NCBI RefSeq assembly: GCF_020595055.1
Contig: NZ_JAJDOO010000008.1
Span: forward strand, 62,001-126,000
DNA: 64,000 nucleotides
Direction: 5' to 3'
Source: Desulfosporosinus shakirovi
Lineage (GTDB): Bacteria > Bacillota > Desulfitobacteriia > Desulfitobacteriales > Desulfitobacteriaceae
In this document: positions 1 through 9,549 of the stretch, one piece after another
How the letters are laid out: each line of letters opens with the position of its first letter
Position numbering within the stretch: position 1 is the first letter of the stretch
Notes under the pieces: model-generated
What the model was told of the DNA's origin: nothing
Database searches by the model: none
What the model saw: the letters and a program-made list of their open reading frames with translations, nothing else
Position numbers and translations under genes: made by a program

Positions 1-119
1 TTCTTTTTGGGGAACATTAATATGTATCGATAAAATGGGCAATATTTTGAACCAAGGGGCTTGGTATCTTGCCTCGAATCACTCGGAGTAGAAAATTAAA
101 AGCAGGGAGTATAAAAGCT

Positions 120-1022
120 ATGCAAAAAAAAGTCATTAGGATTATTGGAGTACCTATTGATTTGGGTGCAGATCGTCGTGGAGTGGACATGGGTCCAAGT
201 GCTATTCGATATGCTGGTTTAAATGCCAGATTAAAGGGGTTGGGTTGGAAGGTTGAGGATTACGGCAATCTGGAGGTTCCGGTTCCTGAGACGCGTGAGA
301 TCAAGGACAAGCGTCTTAAGTATCTGGAGGAAATTGTCACGATTAATGAACGTCTTCATCTCATAGTTTCTGAGGCAATAAAGGAAGGGGTGGTCCCCTT
401 AATCCTTGGTGGAGACCATAGTTTAGGAATTGGGGCTCTAGCAGGATTGGCTTTAAGTGAAAAATCGTTTGGATTAATTTGGTTTGATACACATGGTGAT
501 TATAATTCCCTTGATACGACTGAAAGCGGTAATATTCATGGTATGCCCTTGGCAGTAGCTAATGGGATCGGTGCTCCGGAATTAACCTCCATTGGCGGGG
601 CAAAGAAAAAATTGCGTGAGGAAAATACCGTGATTATTGGAGCGCGTGAAATGGATCCTCAAGAAAAGGAACTGCTTCGGAAGTCGAAAATAACTGTTTT
701 TACGATGCGAGATATCGATCAAGTAGGAATGACGGAAGTGGTCAAACAAGGGATTAATATTGCTTCACAAGGGACGGATGGGATTCATATTAGTTTTGAT
801 TTGGATGTGATTGATCCTGAGGAGGCCCCAGGTGTCGGAACGCCGGTAGCAGGAGGAATTACATATCGGGAGGCACATCTAGCGATGGAACTCTTGGCTG
901 ACTCAGGACGTATTTCAAGTATGGATGTCGTAGAAGTGAATCCGATTTTAGATAATCATAATAAAACAGCTAAGCTAGCCGTAGGGCTAATATGTTCAGC
1001 TTTTGGAGAACAAATTTTCTAA
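120..1022 (+). CDS. rocF: Arginase
   Basis: Predicted to hydrolyse L-arginine to ornithine and urea with a binuclear manganese centre in the cytoplasm. The 300-residue product has the ureohydrolase metal motifs in order: GGDHS near residue 97, DTHGDYN near 123 and SFDLDVIDP near 225; the N-terminal [12 protein letters not shown] stretch is typical of arginase rather than agmatinase. The reading frame is open upstream to a TTG at 69, but the ATG at 120 follows a GGGAG at 106-110 and fits the family length. It lies just upstream of the arginine-biosynthesis cluster and would be its catabolic counterpart. Family assignment is firm; the substrate is inferred. Confidence 0.9.
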   Translation: MQKKVIRIIGVPIDLGADRRGVDMGPSAIRYAGLNARLKGLGWKVEDYGNLEVPVPETREIKDKRLKYLEEIVTINERLHLIVSEAIKEGVVPLILGGDHSLGIGALAGLALSEKSFGLIWFDTHGDYNSLDTTESGNIHGMPLAVANGIGAPELTSIGGAKKKLREENTVIIGAREMDPQEKELLRKSKITVFTMRDIDQVGMTEVVKQGINIASQGTDGIHISFDLDVIDPEEAPGVGTPVAGGITYREAHLAMELLADSGRISSMDVVEVNPILDNHNKTAKLAVGLICSAFGEQIF

Positions 1023-1138
1023 GGGGTGAAGTAAAATCGCAATTGAGATATTTAAATATAGAGTATCTTTTAAATTGTTCATTGCGAATAAAACAGGTTG
1101 TAGGTTAAAATGGTTATAGTATTTTGCTCAAATCCCCT

Positions 1139-1164
1139 TGAAACTTTTTAACTATTAAAACGTA
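1139..1164 (+). promoter_or_regulatory. SigW-type ECF promoter upstream of sigma gene
   Basis: TGAAAC at 1139-1144, a spacer of exactly 16 nt that begins with a T-run, then CGTA at 1161-1164. This matches the SigW-class consensus of Bacillus and relatives. It sits 57 nt before the ECF sigma start, so autoregulation is inferred. Confidence 0.75.
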
Positions 1165-1220
1165 TTAAGGGTGAGAGGATAATTTGAGTTTAAAAGTACT
1201 CAGGATAGGAGCCTAAGTTA

Positions 1221-1784
1221 ATGGAAGATGCCGAGGTCATTCGGCAAGTACTAGCAGGTCATCACCAACAATACGCTGTCCTTGTCCAACGTTACCAGGA
1301 GCCCTTGATTCATTTCTTGTGCCGAATCCTTGGTTCAGAAGAGGATGTTTTTGACTGCGCTCAGGATGCTTTCCTGGCAGCCTATCGAAATCTGAATCGG
1401 TACTCAAAAGAATATCCGTTTCGGGCCTGGCTATATGCCATTGCTCGCAATAGGGCGCTTGATCTTTTGCGTAAGAGGCGTAAAGAAGTTTTAATAACTT
1501 CAGATGAAAACACAGTTGATCATCAACCTGGCCCTGAGGAAATATTGTTGGCTAAAGAGCAGGCAACCCTTTTATCTGAGGTTTTACATGAACTTCCTGA
1601 ACATTACACTCAAGCACTCTATTTGCGTTATCATCAAGAACTTTCGTACAAAGAAATAGCCGTAGTGCTGGAGGTTCCTGTAAGTCGAGTCAAAACATAT
1701 ATTCATCGAGGAAAAGAAAAGCTTCGCCAGAACCTGGAAAGGAGGGAGACTCATGGAGGAGAAGGACAACCTGCAATGGATTAA
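1221..1784 (+). CDS. sigW: ECF RNA polymerase sigma factor, SigW-like
   Basis: A 187-residue group IV sigma factor expected to direct RNA polymerase to a cell-envelope-stress regulon. Region 2 covers about residues 10-95, with the FRAWLYAIARNRALDLLRKRR segment of region 2.4 near residue 70. Region 4 with its helix-turn-helix (LSYKEIAVVLEVPVSRVKTY) covers about 120-175. There is no SnoaL-type extension. The ATG has AGGAG about 10 nt upstream. The gene overlaps the following membrane protein by 32 nt, the usual sigma/anti-sigma arrangement, and is preceded by a matching promoter. SigW is the closest type by promoter and domain pattern; the true regulon is unknown. Confidence 0.85.
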   Translation: MEDAEVIRQVLAGHHQQYAVLVQRYQEPLIHFLCRILGSEEDVFDCAQDAFLAAYRNLNRYSKEYPFRAWLYAIARNRALDLLRKRRKEVLITSDENTVDHQPGPEEILLAKEQATLLSEVLHELPEHYTQALYLRYHQELSYKEIAVVLEVPVSRVKTYIHRGKEKLRQNLERRETHGGEGQPAMD

Positions 1785-2223
1785 ACTGTTTAGAGATGAA
1801 CCTATTCCCAAAGCAGCTCTGGAAAATTTCCAAGCTCAGCTCATGGCTCAAATTGCAGCACAACCTGTTGATTTCGGAGCAGAAAGCCGCTTGGCTGCGC
1901 GGCGAAAGTGGGGGTTAGGGTTAGCTTTTAGCTTGATGTTTACAGGATTATTGCTTGGGACAGTTTTATGGTTCGGAAGCGAAATACTATATCAAGGGCT
2001 GAATTCATTGCTGGTTATGTTCGCAGAGTTCCCTTATGTTTCTGAGCTTCAGCAATTTGGACAGCGAATTCTAAAAAGCCTCATATTATTTAAAGAGCTA
2101 AAGATCGGGATAGATCTTCTCTGGGGTGTTGTTGCTTGGCCATTACTGGGGGTTCTGTGTATAATAGTTGTTTTTAGAAACCCTCATTCTATTTACGAAG
2201 ATTCTACAATCAAAGAAGCATAA
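1753..2223 (+). CDS. Putative membrane anti-sigma factor
   Basis: A 156-residue protein beginning inside the sigma gene behind a strong GGAGGG site. It has a soluble N-terminus of about 50 residues and two hydrophobic segments at about 53-76 and 118-140. Position, overlap and topology suggest it holds the ECF sigma at the membrane. The N-terminal region has no cysteine, so the HxxxCxxC zinc motif of classical RsiW-type anti-sigma factors is absent. No family is recognised from sequence alone; the role rests on context. Confidence 0.6.
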   Translation: MEEKDNLQWIKLFRDEPIPKAALENFQAQLMAQIAAQPVDFGAESRLAARRKWGLGLAFSLMFTGLLLGTVLWFGSEILYQGLNSLLVMFAEFPYVSELQQFGQRILKSLILFKELKIGIDLLWGVVAWPLLGVLCIIVVFRNPHSIYEDSTIKEA

Positions 2224-2240
2224 TTATTAAATGAATATGA

Positions 2241-3470
2241 ATGATTGATAGAGCTAAGTTACTAGAGATAGAATTTGAGAAAAGAGATGGATTACCCATG
2301 GATGCAATTAAGGCTTTTTTTAGAGATCAGGCCCTGCATTTACGCAAAGAAGTATGGGAAGTTGCCCGCCAGATAGGGGAGCGTCCTGAGCTTGGATATA
2401 AGGAATACTTTGCGTCCAATAGCCTATGCAGTTTTTTGCAGAAGCATGGGTTTACAGTGGATCGTGGGATTGCTGGGATGGAGACCGCTTTTTTAGCAAG
2501 GTTTAAGGGTCCGCGTCCAGGGCCGACAATCGCATATTTGGCAGAATATGATGCCTTGCCGGTTATAGGGCATGGCTGTGGGCACAACTTGATAGGAGCG
2601 GCCAGCGCGGGAGCAGCGGTTATTTTAAGTAAGAGTTTAGAGTTAGCAGGTGAGGTTTTAGTAATCGGAGCTCCAGCAGAAGAGACCAGTGGGGCAAAAG
2701 TAACGTTGGTTGAGAAAGGAATTTTTAAGGACGTCGATGTAGCGATGATGTTTCATCCAGGCAGTCAAAACGTCCCTGTCATTTCCAGCCTGGCTTTAGA
2801 TGCTTTGGAGTTTACATTTCACGGACGTTCTGCACATGCTGTAGCAGCGTCTGGTTTTGGAATTAATGCTTTAGATGCCATGATTAACTTTTTTGTGGGA
2901 ATCAATGCACTCAAAAAGCAGGTTTCACAGGATGTGAAAATCAATGGGATTATTACAGAGGGGGGGACAGCCCCGAATATTATCCCGGAACGTGCGGTGG
3001 CACAGTTTTATCTGCGTGCTCGAAAACGTAAAGAATTGGATGAATGGAGAGAGCAAGTAATACGTTGTGCCGAAGGGGCTGCTTCCATGGTTTCTGCAAA
3101 AATGACTTGGCATAAGTTCGAATTTTCTTATGATGAAATGCATACTAATCTAGCTTTGGCTGAATGCTTTACTAGAAATCTGGGGGAGATGGGTATCCAT
3201 CAGATAGCTTCTCCTCAAACGGCTATGGGGTCAGTAGATATGGGAAATGTCAGTCGTGCTGTTCCGTCAATCCATCCCTATTTAACATTAGGAACAGGCA
3301 CTGAGATTCCTCATACTCGAGACTTTGCCCAGGTATCGCTGTCACCAGACGGAGAAAGATTAGTTTTGTTGGCTATGCAGGTGCTAGCCTTTACAGGCTG
3401 GGATGTTTTAAGCAATAATAAGCTGTTGCAACAGATCAAACGTGAGTTTCTGTTATTGACTAAAGAATGA
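2241..3470 (+). CDS. M20-family amidohydrolase (peptidase M20D type)
   Basis: A 409-residue metal-dependent amidohydrolase/deacylase of the AbgB/HipO type. The metal-ligand motif GHGCGHN lies near residue 113, the catalytic PAEE near 147, and the dimerisation-domain histidine in RSAHA near 198. These enzymes remove acyl groups from amino acids or cleave aminobenzoyl-glutamate and similar amides. Lying just before argC, it could act on N-acyl amino acids, but that is inference. The listed ATG has a poor ribosome site; ATG at 2299 is an alternative start. It ends 55 nt before a terminator, so it is probably not cotranscribed with argC. Confidence 0.8.
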   Translation: MIDRAKLLEIEFEKRDGLPMDAIKAFFRDQALHLRKEVWEVARQIGERPELGYKEYFASNSLCSFLQKHGFTVDRGIAGMETAFLARFKGPRPGPTIAYLAEYDALPVIGHGCGHNLIGAASAGAAVILSKSLELAGEVLVIGAPAEETSGAKVTLVEKGIFKDVDVAMMFHPGSQNVPVISSLALDALEFTFHGRSAHAVAASGFGINALDAMINFFVGINALKKQVSQDVKINGIITEGGTAPNIIPERAVAQFYLRARKRKELDEWREQVIRCAEGAASMVSAKMTWHKFEFSYDEMHTNLALAECFTRNLGEMGIHQIASPQTAMGSVDMGNVSRAVPSIHPYLTLGTGTEIPHTRDFAQVSLSPDGERLVLLAMQVLAFTGWDVLSNNKLLQQIKREFLLLTKE

Positions 3471-3524
3471 GAGAGCATAAATAGTAAATAAATAGGAATT
3501 ATAAATAAAATAAAAAAAGTGATT

Positions 3525-3552
3525 AAGAAAGGGGATGGCCCTTTCTTTTTTA
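3525..3552 (+). terminator. Rho-independent terminator before argC
   Basis: Perfect 9-bp arms AAGAAAGGG (3525-3533) and CCCTTTCTT (3539-3547) with a 5-nt loop, followed by a T-run. It separates the amidohydrolase from the arginine cluster. Confidence 0.85.
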
Positions 3553-3561
3553 CGATAATGG

Positions 3562-3590
3562 TTGAATGTTTATGCAATTATATGTATAAT
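3562..3590 (+). promoter_or_regulatory. argC promoter with probable ArgR operator
   Basis: TTGAAT (3562-3567), 17-nt spacer, TATAAT (3585-3590). The spacer and flanks contain AT-rich half-sites (TTATGCA, ATAATTATT) resembling ARG boxes, and most of the layout recurs before argF (15154-15182). Repression by an ArgR/AhrC-type regulator is inferred; no argR is in the window. Confidence 0.75.
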
Positions 3591-3627
3591 TATTAAAATA
3601 GAAATGATTAGAGAGGGTGTTCAAGAT

Positions 3628-4653
3628 ATGAAAGTTGGTATTCTTGGCGCTACAGGATATGCAGGACAGGAATTGGTGCGGCTATTACATCGCCATGAAG
3701 AGGTGAAAGAATTATATCTGGGCTCGTCCAGTGTAGCAGGAGAGGATTATGAAACAGTCTACCCACATTGGCTAGGTCAAAATATAGGGATTTTGCAAGA
3801 CGAAAACATACCTGATATGGATGTTCTCTTTTGTGCTCTTCCTCATGGGTTGACGGCAGAAAGAACAAGCGCATTCTTGGCGCGCGGAATTAAGGTAATT
3901 GATCTGGGTGCCGATTTTCGTTTGAATTCAGCAGAGATTTACGAGGAATGGTACAAAATAAAACATCCAGCTTCAGAGTTACTCAAAGACGCAGTATATG
4001 GATTACCAGAGCTTTATCGTGAGAAAATTCAGGGACAGTCTTTAATTGCCAATCCAGGTTGCTATCCAACGGCAACTTTGCTGGCGCTCGTTCCCTTGTT
4101 GCGTAAGCAATTACTTCAAACAGGCTATTTGATCATTGATGCCAAATCCGGTGTATCAGGAGCAGGACGAGGGGTCTCGTTAGGTACGCACTATGGCGAG
4201 GTAAACGAGAACTTTAAAGCGTACGGGGTTGCAAGCCATCGTCATACGCCAGAAATAGAACAAGAGCTGTCTCGCGCTGCAGGGTTGCCTCTAACTATCA
4301 ACTTTACGCCACATTTGGTCCCTATGACGCGCGGGATGCTGGTGACAATTTATGCTAAAGTATCAGAGGGGGTTCAAGAAGAAGACCTGCGAAGCTGTTG
4401 GTTAGACCAGTATAAGGAAGAGGAATTTATTAATCTTTTGCCGCCGGGGACTTGGCCCCAGACAAAATTCTCCAGTGGGAGCAACCATGCTTTTTTACAA
4501 TTGACGTTAGATAAAAGAACCGGGAATGCGGTCATTGTTGCTACAATCGACAATCTATTAAAGGGTGCAGCAGGGCAGGCTGTTCAGAATATGAATCTCG
4601 CTATGGGTTGGCCCGAGGCGCAAGGGCTAAAGGCAACAGCACTATGGCCATAA
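3628..4653 (+). CDS. argC: N-acetyl-gamma-glutamyl-phosphate reductase
   Basis: Third step of arginine synthesis: NADPH-dependent reduction of N-acetylglutamyl phosphate to the semialdehyde. The 341-residue protein opens with the nucleotide-binding GATGYAGQELVRLL motif. The catalytic cysteine lies in ANPGCYPTA near residue 145, and the KSGVSGAGR loop near 175 is typical of ArgC. The frame is open 66 nt further upstream, but that segment is the promoter. The ATG at 3628 has GAGAGGG about 10 nt before it. It is the first gene of argCJBD-carAB. Confidence 0.95.
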   Translation: MKVGILGATGYAGQELVRLLHRHEEVKELYLGSSSVAGEDYETVYPHWLGQNIGILQDENIPDMDVLFCALPHGLTAERTSAFLARGIKVIDLGADFRLNSAEIYEEWYKIKHPASELLKDAVYGLPELYREKIQGQSLIANPGCYPTATLLALVPLLRKQLLQTGYLIIDAKSGVSGAGRGVSLGTHYGEVNENFKAYGVASHRHTPEIEQELSRAAGLPLTINFTPHLVPMTRGMLVTIYAKVSEGVQEEDLRSCWLDQYKEEEFINLLPPGTWPQTKFSSGSNHAFLQLTLDKRTGNAVIVATIDNLLKGAAGQAVQNMNLAMGWPEAQGLKATALWP

Positions 4654-4728
4654 TACATCATATTGGGGGCCGGTTCTTAGAACAAGCAACGATTTTTGAC
4701 GGACTAAGTGAAGGAGCGTGTGAAGTAA

Positions 4729-5988
4729 GTGGATAATTCTAAAAAGGCTTGGAAGTTAATTAACGGCGGTATAGCAGTCCCTAAAGGGTTTTATGCAACT
4801 GGTGTCCAAGCGGGTATTAAATATATGGATCAATATGATGTAGCACTAATTTTTTCCGAGGTGCAAGCACAGGCAGTTGCAGTATACACTAGAAATTTAG
4901 TTAAAGCCCACCCACTATATTTAACCCAACGCCATCTAGAAAACGGTCTGGCACGTGCTATTGTCATAAATAGCGGCAATGCCAATGCTTGTGTTGGCGA
5001 GTTTGGCGACCAAGCGGCATTTGCCATGGCTGAAGTAGCAGGTACGTTTTTGGCAGTACCGCCCGAGGATGTTCTGGTGGCTTCCACAGGCGTAATCGGG
5101 GTCGAAATGCCGCTTGATAAAGTCCTGAATGGTATTCGGGTGGCGAGCTCGTTGCTTCTTAATGATGTGGTCAAAGGCATTCGCGGTCAGAAGGAAGAGG
5201 CCGATGAAGGGGCGCATCGAGCAGCCCTGGCAATTATGACGACGGATACGATGGTTAAGGAATATGCCTATGAGCTTTCCTGCTCAGAGGGAGGCGTGAT
5301 TCATCTGGGTGCGATCGCGAAAGGGTCTGGAATGATTCACCCTAATATGGGTACCATGTTAGGTTTCTTGACGACAGACGCGTTTCTGCCGTCAGAAGAT
5401 TTACAACGTATCCTGCGTGAAGCGGTGGAAGAAAGCTTTAATATGGTGACCGTCGATGGAGATACGAGTACTAATGATATGGTTATCTTAATGGCAAATG
5501 GGGCCTCTGGAATAACTCTGAGCGTGGAAGACCGAACGAATTTTGAAGAAATGGTTAAATCAATGTGCATTGAGCTGGCAAAAGATATTGCTCGGGATGG
5601 AGAAGGTGCTACTAAGTTAATGGAAGTATCAGTTTCTGGAGCTAAAACCAAAGAGGATGCTCGTAAAATTGCTCGGAGTATTTGTGGCTCCAGCTTGGTT
5701 AAAGCTGCACTCTTTGGAGAAGATGCGAACTGGGGGCGTATTTTGACCGCAGCAGGATATTCAGGAGCTGAGTTCAATCCCAACAAAGTCGACGTCTTTT
5801 TAGGGAAATTAATTGTTGCTCAAGCGGGAAAAGGTGTCACTTTTTCGGAAGAAGAAGCTAAAGTGATTCTAGCGCTTAAAGAGGTTCATATAAGTTTAAA
5901 TCTTCACAGCGGGGAAGAACAAGCAACTGCATGGGGGTGTGATCTGACCCATGAGTACGTCACGATCAATGGGAGTTATAGGACTTGA
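4729..5988 (+). CDS. argJ: Glutamate N-acetyltransferase / ornithine acetyltransferase
   Basis: ArgJ moves the acetyl group from N-acetylornithine to glutamate, recycling acetyl groups; many bacterial forms also make N-acetylglutamate from acetyl-CoA. The 419-residue precursor carries the self-cleavage region GSGMIHPNMGTML near residue 205, where the threonine becomes the N-terminal nucleophile of the beta chain. Start is GTG with AAGGAG 12 nt upstream. No argA homologue is in the window, so the bifunctional role is plausible but not shown. It lies 75 nt after argC in the same direction. Confidence 0.95.
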   Translation: MDNSKKAWKLINGGIAVPKGFYATGVQAGIKYMDQYDVALIFSEVQAQAVAVYTRNLVKAHPLYLTQRHLENGLARAIVINSGNANACVGEFGDQAAFAMAEVAGTFLAVPPEDVLVASTGVIGVEMPLDKVLNGIRVASSLLLNDVVKGIRGQKEEADEGAHRAALAIMTTDTMVKEYAYELSCSEGGVIHLGAIAKGSGMIHPNMGTMLGFLTTDAFLPSEDLQRILREAVEESFNMVTVDGDTSTNDMVILMANGASGITLSVEDRTNFEEMVKSMCIELAKDIARDGEGATKLMEVSVSGAKTKEDARKIARSICGSSLVKAALFGEDANWGRILTAAGYSGAEFNPNKVDVFLGKLIVAQAGKGVTFSEEEAKVILALKEVHISLNLHSGEEQATAWGCDLTHEYVTINGSYRT

Positions 5989-6099
5989 TCTTGAGGTTCA
6001 TAAGCTGTGATTAAGACTGAAGACTGAGGAGTAGTTCTAAGGTTATAAAACTAAGATCTTAAGTCAAGAAGTCAAGTGTTGAAATTGGAGGTAGAAGAG

Positions 6100-6996
6100 A
6101 TGACCCCGATGGAACAAGGATTAGGGAAAGCACGGGTATTAGTGGAGGCCCTTCCGTATATCCAGAAATTCGCAGGAAAGACCGTCGTGATTAAGTATGG
6201 CGGACACGCAATGGTTGATCCAGTTCTAAAAGAATCGGTCATGTTAGATATTCTTCTTTTGCATTCTGTAGGAATTCGTCCGGTGCTCGTTCACGGCGGT
6301 GGACCAGAGATTAACTCTATGTTGAAGAAGGTCGGAATAGAAAGTCAATTTATACAGGGTTTGAGAGTCACGGACGCCCAAACTATGGAGATCGCTCAAA
6401 TGGTCTTATTAGGGAAGTTGAATACTGAAATGGTTTCTCTCCTCAATCGCTTTGGGGGGAAAGGTGTTGGATTATCAGGGAAAGATGCTAAGTTGCTCAT
6501 GGCCGTTAAGAAGCCGATGCAGATGCCAAATAGTCTAGGGAAAATGGAAGATGTTGATCTAGGGCTTGTGGGAGAAATCCAAACGGTTACTCCCGATATA
6601 TTGAACACGTTATTGGGACAGGGATATATTCCCGTTATCTCTCCGGTTGCCAGCGGCGAAGAAGGGGAAACTTACAATGTCAATGCAGATACAGCTGCGG
6701 GGAAAATAGCTGAGGCTCTAAAGGCAGATAAGTTGCTTCTTTTAACAGATGTACGAGGAATACTGAGTGATGTTTCTGATCCTGGATCACTTATTTCTAC
6801 GATTTCGGGAGGGGAAGTCGCTACCCTCAAGAAACAAGGAACATTAAGCGGCGGAATGCTGCCTAAGGTAGAATGTGCAGTCTCTGCCTTAGACGCCGGG
6901 GTTGGCAGTGTGCATATCCTTGATGGACGACTAAGCCATGCAATTCTACTGGAATTATTTACAGATGGCGGGATTGGCACAATGTTCATCCGATGA
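6100..6996 (+). CDS. argB: Acetylglutamate kinase
   Basis: Phosphorylates N-acetylglutamate with ATP, usually the feedback-controlled step. The 298-residue amino-acid-kinase fold protein shows VIKYGGHAM near residue 30, the HGGGPEIN glycine loop near 67, and the [13 protein letters not shown] region near 195. The frame runs back to GTG 6076, but the ATG at 6100 has TTGGAGG about 9 nt before it and gives the family length. Arginine-sensitive forms usually have an extra N-terminal helix; the [20 protein letters not shown] start resembles that kind. Confidence 0.95.
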   Translation: MTPMEQGLGKARVLVEALPYIQKFAGKTVVIKYGGHAMVDPVLKESVMLDILLLHSVGIRPVLVHGGGPEINSMLKKVGIESQFIQGLRVTDAQTMEIAQMVLLGKLNTEMVSLLNRFGGKGVGLSGKDAKLLMAVKKPMQMPNSLGKMEDVDLGLVGEIQTVTPDILNTLLGQGYIPVISPVASGEEGETYNVNADTAAGKIAEALKADKLLLLTDVRGILSDVSDPGSLISTISGGEVATLKKQGTLSGGMLPKVECAVSALDAGVGSVHILDGRLSHAILLELFTDGGIGTMFIR

Positions 6997-6998
6997 CT

Positions 6999-7095
6999 AA
7001 CCTCCACTAGACTCTCAGTATAATTAGAGATAAGTGGAGGTAAGTCCCTGGATAGGTTCAACTAAACTCCAGGTGGAGTGGAACTCCACTGAAGT
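6999..7095 (+). repeat. Inverted CTCCACT/AGTGGAG repeats in argB-argD gap
   Basis: The 137-nt gap has CCTCCACT near 7001 mirrored by AGTGGAGG near 7035, then a compact hairpin GTGGAGT-gga-ACTCCAC near 7074-7090. There is no T-run, so this is not a standard terminator. It may be an mRNA stability or processing structure; function unknown. Confidence 0.4.
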
Positions 7096-7133
7096 AAGTT
7101 TCCTGTATTTGATAGATAGGGGGATGAAATGAA

Positions 7134-8339
7134 ATGTTAGAAGGCTTAACAAGTGAAGCGATTATTGAGCGCGGAAAAAATGTGGTAATGAATACCTATG
7201 GACGATTGCCTATGACGATGGTCAAAGGGGACGGGGCATGGGTTTGGGATTCTGACGGAAAGCAATATTTAGATTTCGTAACGGGACTAGCAGTTAATTC
7301 CTTGGGACATAGCCATCCTGCGATTGTCCGTGCTATTGAGGAACAGGCTAAAGAAATTCTGCACACCTCAAACATCTACTGGATACCGAATCAAGTTGCT
7401 CTCGCTGAGCGTTTAGTGAAGCATTCCTTTGCGGATAAAGTATTCTTTTGCAACAGTGGTGCAGAAGCTAATGAAGCAGCCTTCAAGCTCGCTCGTAAGT
7501 ACGCCAGGAAGAATTACGGTGAGCATAAATATGAGGTGATTTCGCTTGAAAACTCATTTCATGGGCGAACCTTAGCCACCCTTACACTAACTGGACAGAC
7601 AAAATATCAGGAAGGGTTTGATCCACTTCCTGTCGGCGTGACTTACGCTGCCCTAAATGATATTGAGGGTTTACGAGCAAAGATCGGTGACAATACGGCA
7701 GCAGTCTTTGTCGAACCCATTCAAGGAGAGGGAGGGGTAATCCCTGCTTCGATAGAGTTTCTCCAGGCAGCGCGTGAGCTATGTGACCAACATGGAGCTT
7801 TGTTGATTTTTGATGAGGTGCAGTGCGGAGTTGGCCGGACCGGAAAGCTCTTTGCCTATGAGTCGAGCGGTGTGGTCCCAGATATTATGACTTTAGCAAA
7901 AGCTTTGGGCGGAGGAGTGCCGATTGGAGCAATGCTAGCCACAAATAAAGTTGCCAAAGCTTTTCAGCCGGGAGATCATGCATCAACCTTTGGAGGAAAT
8001 CCTCTAGCCACTGCGGCAGGGTGTGCTGTTTTAGATGTAATGCTTGCAGACGGATTTTTTGAGGGAGTTCGAGAGCGTGCTGCATATTTCCAACAAGGAT
8101 TAGAGCGCTTAGCACAAAAATATCAGACGGGCGGTCCGGTCCGAGGACAAGGATTTATTGTGGGGTGGCCCGTCTCCAAGTTGGGTCCCGAGATAGTCGA
8201 GGCCTGCTTGAAAAATGGGCTTTTGATCAACTGTGTTGGAGGAAAGATATTACGATTCCTCCCCCCGCTTACTGTTGAAAAGCAAGAAATGGATAAAGCT
8301 TTGGGGATTTTAGACGAAATCCTTTCGAAGATTTGGTAA
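7134..8339 (+). CDS. argD: Acetylornithine aminotransferase
   Basis: Class-III PLP aminotransferase converting N-acetylglutamate semialdehyde to N-acetylornithine with glutamate as donor. The 401-residue protein has the cofactor-binding GAEANEAAFKLARKY near residue 110, LIFDEVQCGVGRTG near 222 and the Schiff-base lysine in TLAKALGGGVPIGA near 254. The ATG follows an AGGGGG site. Operon position supports argD over the catabolic ornithine aminotransferase, which looks alike. Confidence 0.93.
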   Translation: MLEGLTSEAIIERGKNVVMNTYGRLPMTMVKGDGAWVWDSDGKQYLDFVTGLAVNSLGHSHPAIVRAIEEQAKEILHTSNIYWIPNQVALAERLVKHSFADKVFFCNSGAEANEAAFKLARKYARKNYGEHKYEVISLENSFHGRTLATLTLTGQTKYQEGFDPLPVGVTYAALNDIEGLRAKIGDNTAAVFVEPIQGEGGVIPASIEFLQAARELCDQHGALLIFDEVQCGVGRTGKLFAYESSGVVPDIMTLAKALGGGVPIGAMLATNKVAKAFQPGDHASTFGGNPLATAAGCAVLDVMLADGFFEGVRERAAYFQQGLERLAQKYQTGGPVRGQGFIVGWPVSKLGPEIVEACLKNGLLINCVGGKILRFLPPLTVEKQEMDKALGILDEILSKIW

Positions 8340-8448
8340 ACCAGAAATCGGAGGTCAGAAGCCAGAGAATCAGAGGACACGTGAGCTTATGTAAGCATAA
8401 GTGCAACTAAGGCAATCGCCAAGTTTTCTATATCCGAGGAGGGATGGA

Positions 8449-9549
8449 ATGAAAGCAGCACTCATACTTGAAACTGGGAAAATTTTATTAGGGGAGTCTT
8501 TTGGGGCGACGGGAGAGGCTTTTGGAGAAGTGGTCTTTAACACTGGAATGACCGGTTATCAAGAGGTGTTAACCGATCCGTCATATGCTGGACAAATGGT
8601 GTGTATGACGTATCCACTCATCGGGAACTACGGGATCAACAAAGTGGATGACCAATCGGATAAACCACAGGTCCAAGGGTTCATTGTAAAAGAGGCCGCG
8701 CGTAATCCCAGTCATTGGCAGATGGAAAAGAATCTTTCCAGGACCTTGGCGCAATCCGGAGTTGTAGGGATAAAGGGGATAGATACCCGTGCCTTAACGC
8801 GGATTATTCGAGAGCATGGCGTATTGCGCGGTGTTATTACCACCGAGGCAGAGGGTTTAAATGAATGGGCCCCCCGCTTGAAAACGTGGTCTGTTCCAAC
8901 CGATGTTGTGGCTAAGGTCAGTACTCCAAAGCAATACACCTTACCAGCTGTCGGAACCGAGAAGGAATTATTTCATGTCGTAGTCATGGATTTTGGGATT
9001 AAGAAGAATATTTTGCAGGCTATGCAAGAAAACGGGTTTCGTCTGACAGTTGTTCCGCATACAACCCCTACAGAGCAGATCCTTAATCTCCAACCAGATG
9101 GAGTCTTTCTATCCAATGGACCAGGGGACCCTAAGGAGGTCATAACGGGGATACAAACGATTCAAGGGCTGATGGGCAAACGCCCTATTTTTGGGATTTG
9201 CCTGGGACATCAACTTTTATCCCTCGCTTTAGGGGGAGACACCTATAAGATGAAGTTTGGGCATCGGGGCGGAAATCAACCCGTACAAGATCTAGAGTCC
9301 AAACGAGTGACGATTACTTCGCAAAATCATGGCTATGCCATCTCAGAGGAAAGTCTGGGACAGACTCCTCTTTACGTAACCCATCGCAATCTAAATGATC
9401 AAAGTGTGGAAGGCGTCAAGCATCGGGATTTACCTGTTTTTTCGGTTCAATATCATCCGGAAGCAGGGCCTGGACCGAGTGAATCCCTTTATCTTTTTGA
9501 TGAGTTTGCACGATTAATGCAGGAATGGAGGGCTGGTTATGCCTCTTAA
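8449..9549 (+). CDS. carA: Carbamoyl-phosphate synthase, small (glutaminase) subunit
   Basis: Hydrolyses glutamine and passes ammonia to CarB. The 366-residue product has the N-terminal CarA domain ([20 protein letters not shown]) and a class-I glutamine amidotransferase domain, with the nucleophile cysteine in FGICLGHQ near residue 250 and the His/Glu pair in [10 protein letters not shown] near 335. The start follows GAGGAGGG; the upstream in-frame GTG at 8401 lacks such a site. It overlaps carB by 11 nt, indicating translational coupling. Its place in the arg cluster suggests arginine-linked regulation. Confidence 0.95.
   Translation: MKAALILETGKILLGESFGATGEAFGEVVFNTGMTGYQEVLTDPSYAGQMVCMTYPLIGNYGINKVDDQSDKPQVQGFIVKEAARNPSHWQMEKNLSRTLAQSGVVGIKGIDTRALTRIIREHGVLRGVITTEAEGLNEWAPRLKTWSVPTDVVAKVSTPKQYTLPAVGTEKELFHVVVMDFGIKKNILQAMQENGFRLTVVPHTTPTEQILNLQPDGVFLSNGPGDPKEVITGIQTIQGLMGKRPIFGICLGHQLLSLALGGDTYKMKFGHRGGNQPVQDLESKRVTITSQNHGYAISEESLGQTPLYVTHRNLNDQSVEGVKHRDLPVFSVQYHPEAGPGPSESLYLFDEFARLMQEWRAGYAS

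Noticed and set aside
4830-5786. Long antisense frames inside argJ
   Set aside because: Shadows of the argJ codon pattern, with no start signals.
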